In this document: positions 25,907-34,949 of the stretch, one piece after another
How the letters are laid out: each line of letters starts with the position of its first letter
Position numbering within the stretch: the first letter of the stretch is position 1
Source of the DNA: Pseudomonadota bacterium
GTDB lineage: Bacteria > Pseudomonadota > Gammaproteobacteria > Steroidobacterales > Steroidobacteraceae
NCBI GenBank assembly: GCA_018240525.1
Contig: JAFEFN010000003.1
Location: 310,001 to 374,000, forward strand
Reading direction: 5' to 3'
DNA: 64,000 nucleotides
Notes under the pieces: model-generated
The model's database searches: none
Seen by the model: the letters and a program-made list of their open reading frames with translations, nothing else
Told to the model about the DNA's origin: nothing
Translations under genes and position numbers: made by a program

Positions 25907-28021
25907 TCACCGGCGGCGCGAGGGCTTTCGGGGCGCCGGGGCGGCCTCGGGCAGGCTGAGATCGATCAGCCCCTCGATCGGATTCACCGACGTCACCACG
26001 ACGTCCACGTGCGAGCCGGTGGCGAGGCGACGCCCGCTGCGCCGGCCGCGCCAGGCATGCCCGCTGTCCTCCATCTGGTATTCATCGTCGTGGAGGTTGT
26101 CCAGGTGCAGCAGGCCATCCACGCCGACGTCGATGATCTGAACGAAGCAGCCGAACTCGACGACGGTCGTGATCAGTCCGCGGAAGGTCTGGCCGATGCG
26201 CTCGCCGAGGTAGGCGCATTTCAGGTAATTCGACACGTAGCGGTCTGACTCGTCGGCGCGCTTCTCCAGCCGGGAGGTGCTCTCCCCCAGTGCGGTGAGT
26301 TCCGGGGTCTCGTAGCGCAGCGCGGCGCCCCCCTTGGCGGCGATGCGCGCCTTCAGGGTGCGGTGCACGACCAGGTCCGGGTAGCGGCGGATCGGCGAGG
26401 TGAAGTGGGCGTAGTGAGTGAGCGCGAGACCGAAGTGCCCGATGTTGGCCGGCTGGTAGATCGCCTGGGGCATGGCCCGGATCACCAGCGACTCGACGAA
26501 GGCCCGCTCGGAGGCGTCCGGCACGCGGCGGGCAATGGCCTGCAGGTCGCGCGTGGTGACGCTCTGCGGGATCTGCGCCTCGATGCCGAGCGAGCGCAGG
26601 GTGCTGGACAGGCGCTCCAGCTTCTCCTCGTCCGGCTGACCATGCACGCGGTACAGCGTCGGCACGTGGGCCTTCTGCAGTTCCTGGGCTACCGCGACGT
26701 TGGCGAGGATCATGCACTCCTCCACCAGGCGGTGCGCATCGTTACGCGCGCGCAGCTCGATGGCCGTGACCTTCTCCCTGTCGTCGATGACGAACTCCGC
26801 CTCGGGGGCATCGAAGTCCAGCGCCCCGCGCCGGGCACGCGCCTTGTGCAGTGCGCGGTAGACTTCGACCAGCACCAGGAGCTTGTCCTGCAACGGGCCC
26901 AGCTTCCCGCGCGCCGCCGGTCGCCCCTCGAACAGCGCCTCGTAGGCCAAGGTATAGGTGAGGCGCGCCGCCGAGCGCATGACAGCCGGATAAAAGGTGG
27001 CACTCTTCAGCGTGCCGTTCTTGCTCACCACCATGTCGGCGGCGAAGCACAGCCGGTCCACGTGCGGGGCCAGCGAGCACAGGTGATCGGAGAGCGCCGT
27101 CGGCAGCATCGGCACCACTCGCGTCGGGAAGTAGACCGACGTGCCGCGCTGCTTCGCCTCGGTGTCGATGGCAGTCCCCACACGCACGTAGTGGCTGACA
27201 TCGGCGATCGCAACGATGAGCCGGAACCCATCGTGGTGCGGCTCCGCGTAGAGCGCGTCGTCGAAGTCACGGGCATCCTCGCCGTCGATCGTGACCAGCG
27301 GCAGCCCGCGCAGGTCTACGCGCGCATCGGCCCGCGCCAGGTCCACCTGCTCGCCGAAGGCGTGCGCCTCGCGCAGCGCCTGCACCGAGAACTCGTACGG
27401 CAGCGAGAACCGGGCGATGGCCGTTTCGGTGGCCAGCTCGACCGGGCGCTCCGGGTCGAGCCGCTTCTCGATGACCGCCTCCGCGGGAGACGCCGAGCCG
27501 GCATGGCGGGTGATCCTGGCGATGACGAAGTCGCCCGCTTTCGCACCGTGGAGCGCGGCCGGTGGCACCGCGCAGCGCAGCTGCAGCCGGCGGTCGGCGG
27601 CATTCACCCAGGCGCTGCGTCCCTGCACCTCGACCGTGCCGAGGAACGCGCTGATGCCGCGCTCGAGCACCTGCACCAGCGTGCCGGACCAGCGGTCGGT
27701 GGCGTCGCGCGAGACCTGCACGCGCAGGCGATCGCCGTGCATGACGCCGCGCATTTCCGGCGGCGGCAGGAAGATGCTGTCCTTGAAGCCCTCCACCCGG
27801 AGGAAGCCGTAACCGGCGCGGTTGGCGCTGACCGTGCCCTCGACGAGCGCCCCATGCCTGACGGTGGAGCTGGCGGCGGAGGCGGCGCGAGTATCTTTCG
27901 CGCTCCCCTTCGAGTCGCGGTGCTTGCCGCCCGAATGGTTCGCGCGGCTGGAATCCCGGGTGGTAGACCGTTGGGACTTGCTGGCCGAGTGGCGGCCGAA
28001 TTTCCCCCTACGCGGGCTCAA
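25907..28021 (-). CDS. rnr: Ribonuclease R
   Basis: The 704-residue 3'-5' exoribonuclease degrades structured RNA. It has cold-shock domains (VEGTVSANRAGYGFLRVEG), the RNB catalytic block DGEDARDFDDALYAE, the downstream GLALTHYAHFTSPIRRYPDL, and an S1 domain (FRGLITTVVEFGCFVQI) with a basic tail. The N-terminus is a lysine/arginine/serine-rich unfolded region. A TTG at 28021 with GGAG eight bases upstream is preferred as start; an ATG at 28063 is possible but would cover the tRNA promoter on the other strand. It is divergent from tRNA-Leu. Confidence 0.94.
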   Translation of the reverse strand: MSPRRGKFGRHSASKSQRSTTRDSSRANHSGGKHRDSKGSAKDTRAASAASSTVRHGALVEGTVSANRAGYGFLRVEGFKDSIFLPPPEMRGVMHGDRLRVQVSRDATDRWSGTLVQVLERGISAFLGTVEVQGRSAWVNAADRRLQLRCAVPPAALHGAKAGDFVIARITRHAGSASPAEAVIEKRLDPERPVELATETAIARFSLPYEFSVQALREAHAFGEQVDLARADARVDLRGLPLVTIDGEDARDFDDALYAEPHHDGFRLIVAIADVSHYVRVGTAIDTEAKQRGTSVYFPTRVVPMLPTALSDHLCSLAPHVDRLCFAADMVVSKNGTLKSATFYPAVMRSAARLTYTLAYEALFEGRPAARGKLGPLQDKLLVLVEVYRALHKARARRGALDFDAPEAEFVIDDREKVTAIELRARNDAHRLVEECMILANVAVAQELQKAHVPTLYRVHGQPDEEKLERLSSTLRSLGIEAQIPQSVTTRDLQAIARRVPDASERAFVESLVIRAMPQAIYQPANIGHFGLALTHYAHFTSPIRRYPDLVVHRTLKARIAAKGGAALRYETPELTALGESTSRLEKRADESDRYVSNYLKCAYLGERIGQTFRGLITTVVEFGCFVQIIDVGVDGLLHLDNLHDDEYQMEDSGHAWRGRRSGRRLATGSHVDVVVTSVNPIEGLIDLSLPEAAPAPRKPSRRR

Positions 28022-28050
28022 TTGACACACTCCGGTCCCGTGCGTAGATT
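28022..28050 (+). promoter_or_regulatory. Sigma-70 promoter of tRNA-Leu
   Basis: A perfect -35 TTGACA (28022-28027), a 17-base spacer and the -10 TAGATT (28045-28050) stand just upstream of the tRNA gene. The following discriminator GCCCGGCC is GC-rich, as in promoters of stable RNA genes under stringent control. Confidence 0.85.
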
Positions 28051-28068
28051 GCCCGGCCTTCATCACCT

Positions 28069-28153
28069 GCCCAGGTGGCGAAATTGGTAGACGCACTAGC
28101 TTCAGGTGCTAGCGGGTAACACCGTGGAGGTTCGAGTCCTCTCCTGGGCACCA
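28069..28153 (+). tRNA. tRNA-Leu (anticodon CAG)
   Basis: The 85-base gene folds as a class-II tRNA: acceptor stem GCCCAGG/CCTGGGC, D arm with AATTGGTAGACGC, anticodon stem CTAGC/GCTAG with loop TTCAGGT, so the anticodon CAG is at 28103-28105 (reads CUG), a long variable arm CGGGTAACACCGTG and a T arm with GTTCGAGTCC. The CCA end is encoded. Its 3' end is the target of the repeats described at 28137, 29316 and 40905. Confidence 0.97.
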
Positions 28154-28156
28154 ATA
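28137..28156 (+). repeat. tRNA-Leu 3'-end attachment repeat, copy 1
   Basis: The core TCCTCTCCTGGGCACCAATA covers the end of the tRNA and three bases beyond. It is identical over 20 bases to copy 3 (40905-40924) and over 16 bases to copy 2 (29316-29331), all in the same orientation. Identity including a tRNA 3' end is the usual mark of an integrase attachment site. Confidence 0.85.
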
Positions 28157-28232
28157 AAAACAATAAGTTAGCGTTTATTTGATATTCTCTTTCTGAGATG
28201 TTTACCGCATCGCCGAAGGGGCTGAAGCGGGC

Positions 28233-28248
28233 TGAGCGCTAGCGCTCA
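28233..28248. promoter_or_regulatory. 16-bp perfect palindrome upstream of RIO kinase gene
   Basis: TGAGCGCTAGCGCTCA reads the same on both strands. It lies about 113 bases before the RIO kinase start, between it and tRNA-Leu. It could be an operator for a dimeric regulator; no regulator is identified. Confidence 0.4.
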
Positions 28249-28263
28249 TCGTACCGTCCGCGG

Positions 28264-28285
28264 GTGGGATTCTACCCACTCTTTC
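28264..28285 (+). terminator. Possible terminator after tRNA-Leu
   Basis: A GTGGG/CCCAC stem (28264-28268 with 28275-28279, six-base loop) is followed by TCTTTCT. It lies about 110 bases after the tRNA. The stem is short, so the call is weak. Confidence 0.35.
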
Positions 28286-28361
28286 TATATGTGGTTGGCG
28301 CGGGGTCGTCTGTGAGACCGCGCGTCGAGCGAGCAGTTCCCTGAACGGCCCTGAAGGATCC

Positions 28362-29216
28362 ATGAAGACACCCGCAGCCCTGCAGCCCCTGATCGATGAT
28401 GGTGTCATCGACGAAGTCATCCGCTCGCTCAAGAGCGGTAAGGAAGCGACGGTTTATCTCGTGCGCTCGGGCGCGCAGACACGATGTGCGAAAGTCTATC
28501 GAGACATGAGGCAGCGCAGCTTCCAGAAGCGTGCACGGTACCAGGAAGGCCGTAAGGTGCGCGGCAGTCGCCAGGCGCGTGCCATCCACAAGAGCACCCG
28601 GTACGGGCGCAAGGAGCAGGAAGCGGCCTGGAAGAACGCGGAAGTCGACGCGCTGTACAAACTCGTCGCCGCGGGCGTGCGGGTGCCGAAGCCTTATGGC
28701 TACTTCAACGACACCCTGATTATGGAGCTGGTAACCGATGCCGCCGGGAACCCTGCTCCGCGCCTTGGCGAAGTCGACCTGTCACCCGAGACGGCGCGTG
28801 AGTACCACCGCTTTCTCATCCAGCAGATTGTGCGCATGTTGAGCATTGGGCTCATCCACGGCGATCTTTCGGAGTTCAACGTGCTGATCGGGACCGATGG
28901 GCCCGTGATTATCGATCTCCCCCAGGCGGTGAATGCGGCTGGGAACAATGGCGCGCTCGAGATGCTCGAGCGTGATGTGAACAACCTTCGCGGCACGCTC
29001 GGCCGCTTCGCCCCTGAGTTGCTGGCGACTGAGTTTGCACAGGAGATGTGGGCACTGTTCGAGCAAGGTGGGCTGACCGCGGACAGCAAGCTCGTTGGTG
29101 TGTTCGCACGCGACGAGACGAAAATTAACCTCGACAGCGTGCTGCTGGCGGTTGAGGATGCGAGGGAGGAGGCGCTGCGACGCGAGCTGGGACGAAAGCT
29201 GGGACAAGAGAACTAG
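28362..29216 (+). CDS. RIO-family serine protein kinase
   Basis: The 284-residue protein matches the RIO1-like kinase family found in some proteobacteria: the N-lobe SGKEATVYLVRSG and AKVYRDMRQRSFQKRARYQEG, the catalytic loop HGDLSEFN with D168, and the metal loop IIDLPQAVN with D185. It should phosphorylate itself or protein targets; bacterial roles are poorly known. It has AAGGA upstream of the ATG. The gene stands between tRNA-Leu and the second attachment-type repeat, and a fragment of a second such gene lies at 40925, so it belongs to the mobile tract. Confidence 0.9.
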   Translation: MKTPAALQPLIDDGVIDEVIRSLKSGKEATVYLVRSGAQTRCAKVYRDMRQRSFQKRARYQEGRKVRGSRQARAIHKSTRYGRKEQEAAWKNAEVDALYKLVAAGVRVPKPYGYFNDTLIMELVTDAAGNPAPRLGEVDLSPETAREYHRFLIQQIVRMLSIGLIHGDLSEFNVLIGTDGPVIIDLPQAVNAAGNNGALEMLERDVNNLRGTLGRFAPELLATEFAQEMWALFEQGGLTADSKLVGVFARDETKINLDSVLLAVEDAREEALRRELGRKLGQEN

Positions 29217-29315
29217 AAATCGCGGACAGCAGACCGCGGGGTAATTCAGCAGGCAAGCCCCAGCAGCGTCTTCGCAAGACATTCACTTCCTTAGCGCATA
29301 TAAATGCCCTCGGCC

Positions 29316-29331
29316 CCTCTCCTGGGCACCA
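29316..29331 (+). repeat. tRNA-Leu 3'-end repeat, copy 2
   Basis: CCTCTCCTGGGCACCA repeats the last 15 bases of tRNA-Leu (with one base of T stem) in direct orientation, about 100 bases after the RIO kinase gene. The AT-rich tail after it (ATAAAAATAACAATAA) also resembles the sequence after the true tRNA (ATAAAAACAATAA), so the similarity continues past the CCA end. Confidence 0.8.
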
Positions 29332-29372
29332 TATAAAAATAACAATAATTCAATAACACTCGTCGGTTGCAA

Positions 29373-30524
29373 TCAGGAGGTCTCCGGAAGAGCGTTAGCG
29401 CGTCCCAGAATAGGCACCGTGAGCGCGGCGGTTGCCGCCAGTGCGCACATTGATAGGCTCAGCGCACCGCCGAGGCCAGTGTGCTCAAACACGAACCCCA
29501 CGACGGGTGTTCCTACGGAGGCGCCCAGGCATGCCACGGTGCTGGCCGCCGCAACCAGCAGGTTGTTGGTCTGAATGAGCGCTGCATAAAGCATGCAATT
29601 GAGGAATATCCACGCGATCTGCATTACGGCGATGTTGACGAGGAACCACGCCGACGAGCTTCCGGGATGCAGGGCACCTGCCAGGGTAGCCGCCATGAAC
29701 ACGATCGAGACCACGATCGCGGTGCGCACGGAAATCCGGCCCTCCGCCCCGAAGGCCAGCAGCGATCCCAGGGCACTGAAGACCACCGAAATACCGACGA
29801 GCCGCAGCGCTTCCTCGGACGAGACCCGTGCTGCGGACTGCGCGAACTCGCCGAGGAATGTATAGATACCTGTCTGGACGACCACAAAGGGGATGAAGCT
29901 GGCTAGGATCACGTAACCCCGCCACGAGCGCGAATGCCTGGTGGTACCGTCCGCGCTGGCGTCTGCCTCCGGCCACCGTGAGGGCAGCAGCCGGATGAGC
30001 GGCAGCAGGAGGGCGAACAACAGCGCCATGAGCAAGAAGAGTGCTCCCGATCGTAGATGTGACAGCGACGGGGCAAAGAAGATGAATAGCGCCTCTAGCG
30101 CAACCTGCACGAACGTGGTGGCTGCGATCACCCGCACCGGGTTAGTGATGTTCGCGGCATACGCGGAATAGACACCACACAGCAACCCGCCAGCAATTCC
30201 CACAACGGCGCGCGCGGCACAGACGGACATGAAGTCAGTGAGCCCGACGCATGCCAGGTTGGCGACTAAGCATGCCACCAGGGAAGGTGCAGTAATTGCC
30301 CGCCAACTCCAGCGTCGCTGCCAGTACAACCCTGAGAGTGACCCCAGCGCCAAGCCCGCGAGCTCGATTCCGGCGATCAGCCCCAGGCGCCCGGGGCTCC
30401 AGTTCAGGGGTGCCCAGGCATCAAGGACCGCGGGTGTAATAAGCGTTGCGAGGCTGCCGATGATAAACAGCGCATTGACGTAGGCAATTCGCTCCGGGGC
30501 ATCGAAGGGGCGTGCGCCGCTCAT
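29373..30524 (-). CDS. MFS transporter
   Basis: The 383-residue membrane protein shows about twelve hydrophobic segments in two halves, with YWQRRW between helices 2 and 3 and a polar loop at about 185-200 in the middle. It would move a small solute across the inner membrane. The ATG at 30524 overlaps the stop of the M24-family gene (ATGA), so it is translationally coupled as the last gene of the island operon. It is different in sequence from the other MFS gene at 36892. Confidence 0.85.
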   Translation of the reverse strand: MSGARPFDAPERIAYVNALFIIGSLATLITPAVLDAWAPLNWSPGRLGLIAGIELAGLALGSLSGLYWQRRWSWRAITAPSLVACLVANLACVGLTDFMSVCAARAVVGIAGGLLCGVYSAYAANITNPVRVIAATTFVQVALEALFIFFAPSLSHLRSGALFLLMALLFALLLPLIRLLPSRWPEADASADGTTRHSRSWRGYVILASFIPFVVVQTGIYTFLGEFAQSAARVSSEEALRLVGISVVFSALGSLLAFGAEGRISVRTAIVVSIVFMAATLAGALHPGSSSAWFLVNIAVMQIAWIFLNCMLYAALIQTNNLLVAAASTVACLGASVGTPVVGFVFEHTGLGGALSLSMCALAATAALTVPILGRANALPETS

Positions 30525-31735
30525 CCAAGCAGCATCGGAGTGCGCGTCAGCAGCTCGCATCCGTCCGCCGTCACGATCATGTTCTGCTCGAATCCGGCGG
30601 TGCCAACGCCCGGATGCGTGAGGAACAGCTCGCTCGCCATCACCATGCCTGCCTCGAGCGGCAGGTCGTAGCCAAGCGTTCCGGAGGGATCTGGTTCGCC
30701 CGGCCCCATTGGAATCATGTACGGGATGAAGTTGGTGCTCAGCCCGTGTCCCAGCGGCACCCGTAGCTGAGGATGCTCGAAATAGCCGTGGCGACGCGCG
30801 AGCTGCTCAGCGAGTACGCCGAGCTGCCGCGGTGTGACACCCGGCCTCATCGCGCGCATGACGCCCTCGACGACCTCTACTGTTCCCTCGAGTAGCCGGC
30901 GCTGCACCGCAGTGGGCTCGGCGCCGCAGGTAACAGTCCGGCCCGGGTCCATCCAGTAACCCTCGAGGATCGGGCCGAAGATCCAAGCTCGTGCCAATTC
31001 CCCCCGCGACGGCGCCACGGTGTCATAGCCATAGAGGTTCTGGCTGACCACCGTACGCTCGGCATCTGATCCATGATGTACGTCGATGCGATGGTAGCCG
31101 CCGCCTGACCTTACCAGAATCGATGCTGCGCGCGCGCCTGCCTCAGCGCTACTCTCCCCTGCGCGTAGCGCTGTAACCAGCGCAGTCATCGCCTCGGTAA
31201 CCAAGGCGCCGGCCCGGCGGTACACCTCCAGCTCCGCCGCGCTCTTGATGCGCTGCGGCTCGAGCAGCAGCGTCTCGTCCGAGCACCACTCGATCTGCGG
31301 CGTGGCACGCCGCAACTGGCGATCGTACATACCAGGGAGCAGGTCGTCGCCGATGAGCCCGACGCGCCCTTCGATACCTGCGCCCGCAAGGTAGCGCGCC
31401 AGTCCGTGCATGAGGTTCTCGGGGTGACTGACGATGCGCCCGCACACCACACCGCTCAGATCGATCTCACCTTCCGGCAGTCCTAGGTGGAGCTCGGGCT
31501 CGCGCCCTTGACGGATGAGGACGGCGCTGAAGGTATAAGGGGCGCCGAACTCCTCGCTGGCCGGGTCCTGACCACTGCCATTCATGATGAAGTGCGTGAG
31601 CCAATAGACGTCGCCCACCCGATCGTAAGCTCCGGCGCCGCGTTGCCAGATGAGTAGCCACTCGTAGCCCCGGCGTTGCATGGCCTTCCACACGCGTTCC
31701 CAGCGCTCGTGATATTCGCTCTCCGGGAAGCTCAT
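30521..31735 (-). CDS. M24-family (creatinase/Xaa-Pro-peptidase-like) protein
   Basis: The 404-residue protein has the two-domain creatinase/prolidase layout. The C-terminal pita-bread domain shows GYWMDPGRTV, PLGHGLSTN, ASELFLTHPG and FEQNMIV, which align with the family's second Asp, His and two Glu metal ligands. The first Asp expected before GxxxxGY is replaced (AWIFGPILEGY). Creatinase itself works without metal, so a C-N hydrolase of creatinase type is possible. ATGA overlap with the hydrolase gene upstream supports the start at 31735. Confidence 0.8.
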   Translation of the reverse strand: MSFPESEYHERWERVWKAMQRRGYEWLLIWQRGAGAYDRVGDVYWLTHFIMNGSGQDPASEEFGAPYTFSAVLIRQGREPELHLGLPEGEIDLSGVVCGRIVSHPENLMHGLARYLAGAGIEGRVGLIGDDLLPGMYDRQLRRATPQIEWCSDETLLLEPQRIKSAAELEVYRRAGALVTEAMTALVTALRAGESSAEAGARAASILVRSGGGYHRIDVHHGSDAERTVVSQNLYGYDTVAPSRGELARAWIFGPILEGYWMDPGRTVTCGAEPTAVQRRLLEGTVEVVEGVMRAMRPGVTPRQLGVLAEQLARRHGYFEHPQLRVPLGHGLSTNFIPYMIPMGPGEPDPSGTLGYDLPLEAGMVMASELFLTHPGVGTAGFEQNMIVTADGCELLTRTPMLLG

Positions 31736-32661
31736 GGCGCACCGCGCCGGAGCCGGCGCGCCCCGGCGTGCGGCTGCTGCAGGAACGCACGGACCATTTC
31801 GTTGAAGAGACGCGTGTGGTCGACGAACATCATGTGCCCGCAATCACCCAGGACGACGAGAGTCGCATGACGGCACGAGCGGCGGGTGAGTTCGAGCGTC
31901 GCGCCGGACACCAGGTCGCGGTCGCCCGCGATCACCAGGACCGGTATCGACAGGCGGGCCAGCCCGCGGGTGAAATCGAAGCCCTTCAGATTGCCGGTGA
32001 TGCGGAATTCCGTGACCTTCGACCACATCTCACCGAGCACGTCCGTGGCAATCGGCGGCGCCGCGTGCGGCGGAGCGGCGCGGGCGTACATGTAGGGCCC
32101 GAGCACCCGGGCGGAAAGCGCTGCGTAGGCCGGCACGTACCCGCCCTGAGGCAGGTAGATGCCACGGCGTTCGAAGGCCGACAGCCGCGCGCGGACGCTC
32201 GCGGGCAGGCGCTGCCGGATGCGACGGAAGTCCGCATCGACCGTGCGCGCGCTGGAGGCGGTGCCTGCCAGGATCAGCCGGCTCACGCGCCGGGGATGGC
32301 GGATGGCGTAGGCCTGCGCGAGGATGCCGCCGAAGGAATGACCGAGCACGGCCCAGCGCGCAATGCGAAGACGCCGGCGCAGTACCTCCAGGTCCGCGAC
32401 CATGCCAGCGAGCGTGTAGTGGCGCGGGTCGGCCAGGGGTGGCGAGCGGCCGCAGCCCCGCTGGTCAAGGAGCACGAGGCGGAAGCGGCGCGCCAGCGGG
32501 CGCAGGTAGGGAAGGAAGTCGCTGTGGTCCGCGCCCGGACCGCCGTGCAGCAGCACGAGCGGCTCCCCGCGCCCGAGGGCCCGGTACCAGATGCGCGCGC
32601 CGGCGCCCGAGACATACCCCGACGAGCCCATCGCGCCAGCCCTCCCCTTGGTCCGTACCAT
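31732..32661 (-). CDS. Alpha/beta hydrolase, proline-iminopeptidase-like (S33)
   Basis: The 309-residue protein has HGGPGADHS (oxyanion hole), LLDQRGCGRS, the nucleophile elbow GHSFGG with Ser, a late Asp (AGDRDLVSG) and His (GDCGHMMFVD). HGGPG and DQRGxGRS are marks of proline iminopeptidases and related amide/ester hydrolases. A second ATG at 32631 is possible. It lies one base after the TonB receptor gene and overlaps the M24 gene by four bases. Probably cleaves an amide or ester of the imported substrate. Confidence 0.85.
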   Translation of the reverse strand: MVRTKGRAGAMGSSGYVSGAGARIWYRALGRGEPLVLLHGGPGADHSDFLPYLRPLARRFRLVLLDQRGCGRSPPLADPRHYTLAGMVADLEVLRRRLRIARWAVLGHSFGGILAQAYAIRHPRRVSRLILAGTASSARTVDADFRRIRQRLPASVRARLSAFERRGIYLPQGGYVPAYAALSARVLGPYMYARAAPPHAAPPIATDVLGEMWSKVTEFRITGNLKGFDFTRGLARLSIPVLVIAGDRDLVSGATLELTRRSCRHATLVVLGDCGHMMFVDHTRLFNEMVRAFLQQPHAGARRLRRGAP

Positions 32662-32662
32662 C

Positions 32663-34870
32663 CTAGAAGTGAAGGCTCACATCCACGCCAATGGTGCGCG
32701 GCGGTATCGAAATCTGCGTCTTGAACAGATTCCCATAGCTGTAATCCGTCCCCTGCTGGATGCTGATGACCCCGTCGGCGTTGGTCAGATTGTGGCCGTA
32801 CAGGGAGGCTTCCCAGTGCTCACGGCGGAAGCCGATCGCCGCGTCCAGCTCGCTGTAGGCCGGCCGCTGGTCGTTGTACGTGAATCCGGTCGGCACCTCC
32901 GCCTGATGGGTCCAGTCCACCCGCGCGAAGCCGAGGTAGCTTGCTACGGTGCGAGTGTACTCAGCCTCTACTGCCCACTTCTGCTTCGGCACGTCCGGCA
33001 CCGGGTCCCCGGCGTTCACCGCGCTCGCCCCCTGGAACGGCCCCGCGATCGACTGGAAAGTCGCATCGGTATAGGAGCCGGCCAGCGACAGCCGCAGGGA
33101 ATCGACGGGCTTGTAGGTGATCTCCGCCTCGAACCCCTTGCTGCGCGCGGTGCCGACGTTGGCGACGAACAGGTAGCCGCACCCCGGGTCGGTTACCGAC
33201 TGCTGCACGTTCTTCCAGTCGATCTGGTAGACGGCCACGTTCACCGTCAGCCGCCGCTGCCACAGGTCCGCCTTGGCGCCCAGCTCATAGTTCCATACCG
33301 AATCGGGCTGGTAGAGCGGCGCATAGGCATTGTTGAGTGTGCAGCCGATATTGGTCGGCAGTCCGACGTTCGGCCCGCCCGGGCGGTAGCCCTTCGAGGC
33401 GCTCGCGTAAACGGTCGAGTCAGCCACGGGATGGTAACTCAGCACGACCCGCGGGCTGTGGCCGCTCGCCTTGGCATGCACCAGCGGCTGGTTCGGTGCC
33501 GCCAGCACGCCGGACTGAGTGTTCTCGAGACTGTCGCGCAGCTCGTAATAGCGGTCGCCCACGGTGAACTCCACCTTCGGCACGATCACGTAGGTGAGAT
33601 CCGCAAAGACCGCCGCCTGCTGGTCGATGACCGCCTGGTCGAAGCTGTAGAGGTTGGGACTGTCGGTCTGGCCGATCGCGGCGGCGAAATCCGCGCTGTC
33701 GGTGATCTCATCCGTGTGCTGGCGGAAGCGGCTGAAGTAGGCACCCGCCACCCAGCGCAGGCGCTGCTCGGTCGGCGAGGTCAGGCGCAACTCTTGCACG
33801 AATCCTGCGTTCGTGGACGTGAGGTGGTCGGTGGCGGGCGTGTTGGGGGGATAGGGTACGCCGAACAGCGGCGCGAGATTGGCAAAGAACAGAGTGAAGT
33901 CGCTCCAGGTGTCGGTGTCGCGGGACAGCACCGACGTCGAGGACAGCAGGTCGGCGAACCCAAAGTCGTAGTTCACCGCCAGGTTGCCCACCGTCAACCG
34001 ACTCTTCTGCGGCGAGTCGTAGTAACCGGCGGTAGTGAAGGAGGGCTGGTTGGTGTAGTACTGCGCATTGCTGGCCGCGCTCACCTCTGAATAGATGAGG
34101 CTCGGGGAAATCGTGAGCGCCTCGCTCGGCTTCCAGGTCGCCAGGATGCGGCCACCCTTCAGGTCAACATCGTTCACCGCGCGCGCCGCGACCGGGTCAT
34201 TCGGCTGCGGCTCTCTGTAGTCCCCGGGTGTTACGCGGTCGATGTATCCAGGGATATGCTCGTACGTTCCCACCATGCGTACGGCGAAGGTGGAGGACAG
34301 CGGCAGGTTCAGGGCGGACTTGGCGAAGTAGCCCGCACCCCCGCCCCCGTCCATGGAAGAGCCACCGAACTCGGCACTCACGGCATAGCTGTCGAACCGT
34401 GGCTGCGCGGTCAGCACGCGCAGCGCGCCGCCCATGGAGCTGGCACCGTACAGCGTGCCCTGCGGGCCACGCAGCACCTCCACGCGGTCGACGTCGAAGA
34501 AGTCGACGTCGGGCGCCCCCGTGTAGCCGTCGGTGCGCACGTCCAGCGGCGTTTCATTCAGGTAGTACGAAACCGTCGGCGCCAGCCCGTAGGAGGCTCC
34601 CAGCCCGCGAATGGCCAGCGTCGATTCGCCGGGATTCAAGGTATCGAACGACAGGCTCGGCACCCGCTGGGCCAGGTCCGCAGTGCCCTGCAGATGCATC
34701 TGGCCGAGGGATTCGCCACTGATGGCAGTCACAGCTGCCGGGACGTCCTGCAGGTTCTCGGAGCGGCGCTGTGCCGTCACCACGACCTCCTCGAGGCCCG
34801 AGTCCGCCAATACCGGAACGGACAGGATCAACGCCAGGCCGAGGCCCAGCATGGGCGGACGCTTTCTCAT
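32663..34870 (-). CDS. TonB-dependent outer-membrane receptor
   Basis: The 735-residue protein has a signal peptide (about 1-22), a TonB-box-like EEVVVTAQRR, a plug domain (VPAAVTAISGESL, GPQGTLYGASSMGGALRV) and a 22-strand-type barrel ending in Phe (VDVSLHF). It imports a large or scarce solute across the outer membrane with TonB energy. The family branch, with QRR box and GTLYG, is common in sphingomonads and related degraders rather than classic siderophore receptors. It is central in the island operon and gives the uptake step. Confidence 0.93.
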   Translation of the reverse strand: MRKRPPMLGLGLALILSVPVLADSGLEEVVVTAQRRSENLQDVPAAVTAISGESLGQMHLQGTADLAQRVPSLSFDTLNPGESTLAIRGLGASYGLAPTVSYYLNETPLDVRTDGYTGAPDVDFFDVDRVEVLRGPQGTLYGASSMGGALRVLTAQPRFDSYAVSAEFGGSSMDGGGGAGYFAKSALNLPLSSTFAVRMVGTYEHIPGYIDRVTPGDYREPQPNDPVAARAVNDVDLKGGRILATWKPSEALTISPSLIYSEVSAASNAQYYTNQPSFTTAGYYDSPQKSRLTVGNLAVNYDFGFADLLSSTSVLSRDTDTWSDFTLFFANLAPLFGVPYPPNTPATDHLTSTNAGFVQELRLTSPTEQRLRWVAGAYFSRFRQHTDEITDSADFAAAIGQTDSPNLYSFDQAVIDQQAAVFADLTYVIVPKVEFTVGDRYYELRDSLENTQSGVLAAPNQPLVHAKASGHSPRVVLSYHPVADSTVYASASKGYRPGGPNVGLPTNIGCTLNNAYAPLYQPDSVWNYELGAKADLWQRRLTVNVAVYQIDWKNVQQSVTDPGCGYLFVANVGTARSKGFEAEITYKPVDSLRLSLAGSYTDATFQSIAGPFQGASAVNAGDPVPDVPKQKWAVEAEYTRTVASYLGFARVDWTHQAEVPTGFTYNDQRPAYSELDAAIGFRREHWEASLYGHNLTNADGVISIQQGTDYSYGNLFKTQISIPPRTIGVDVSLHF

Positions 34871-34949
34871 GTGGAAACTCTCGTCGGACGGATGGGGTGG
34901 GCCGGCGTCTCGTCGGCGCGCGCCGACAATTCAAATCTTGGTGTCGGCG

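Noticed and set aside
28022..28063. rnr start at the ATG 28063
   Set aside because: It has no ribosome binding site and would put the tRNA-Leu promoter inside the coding region; the TTG at 28021 with GGAG is better, though the ATG cannot be excluded.
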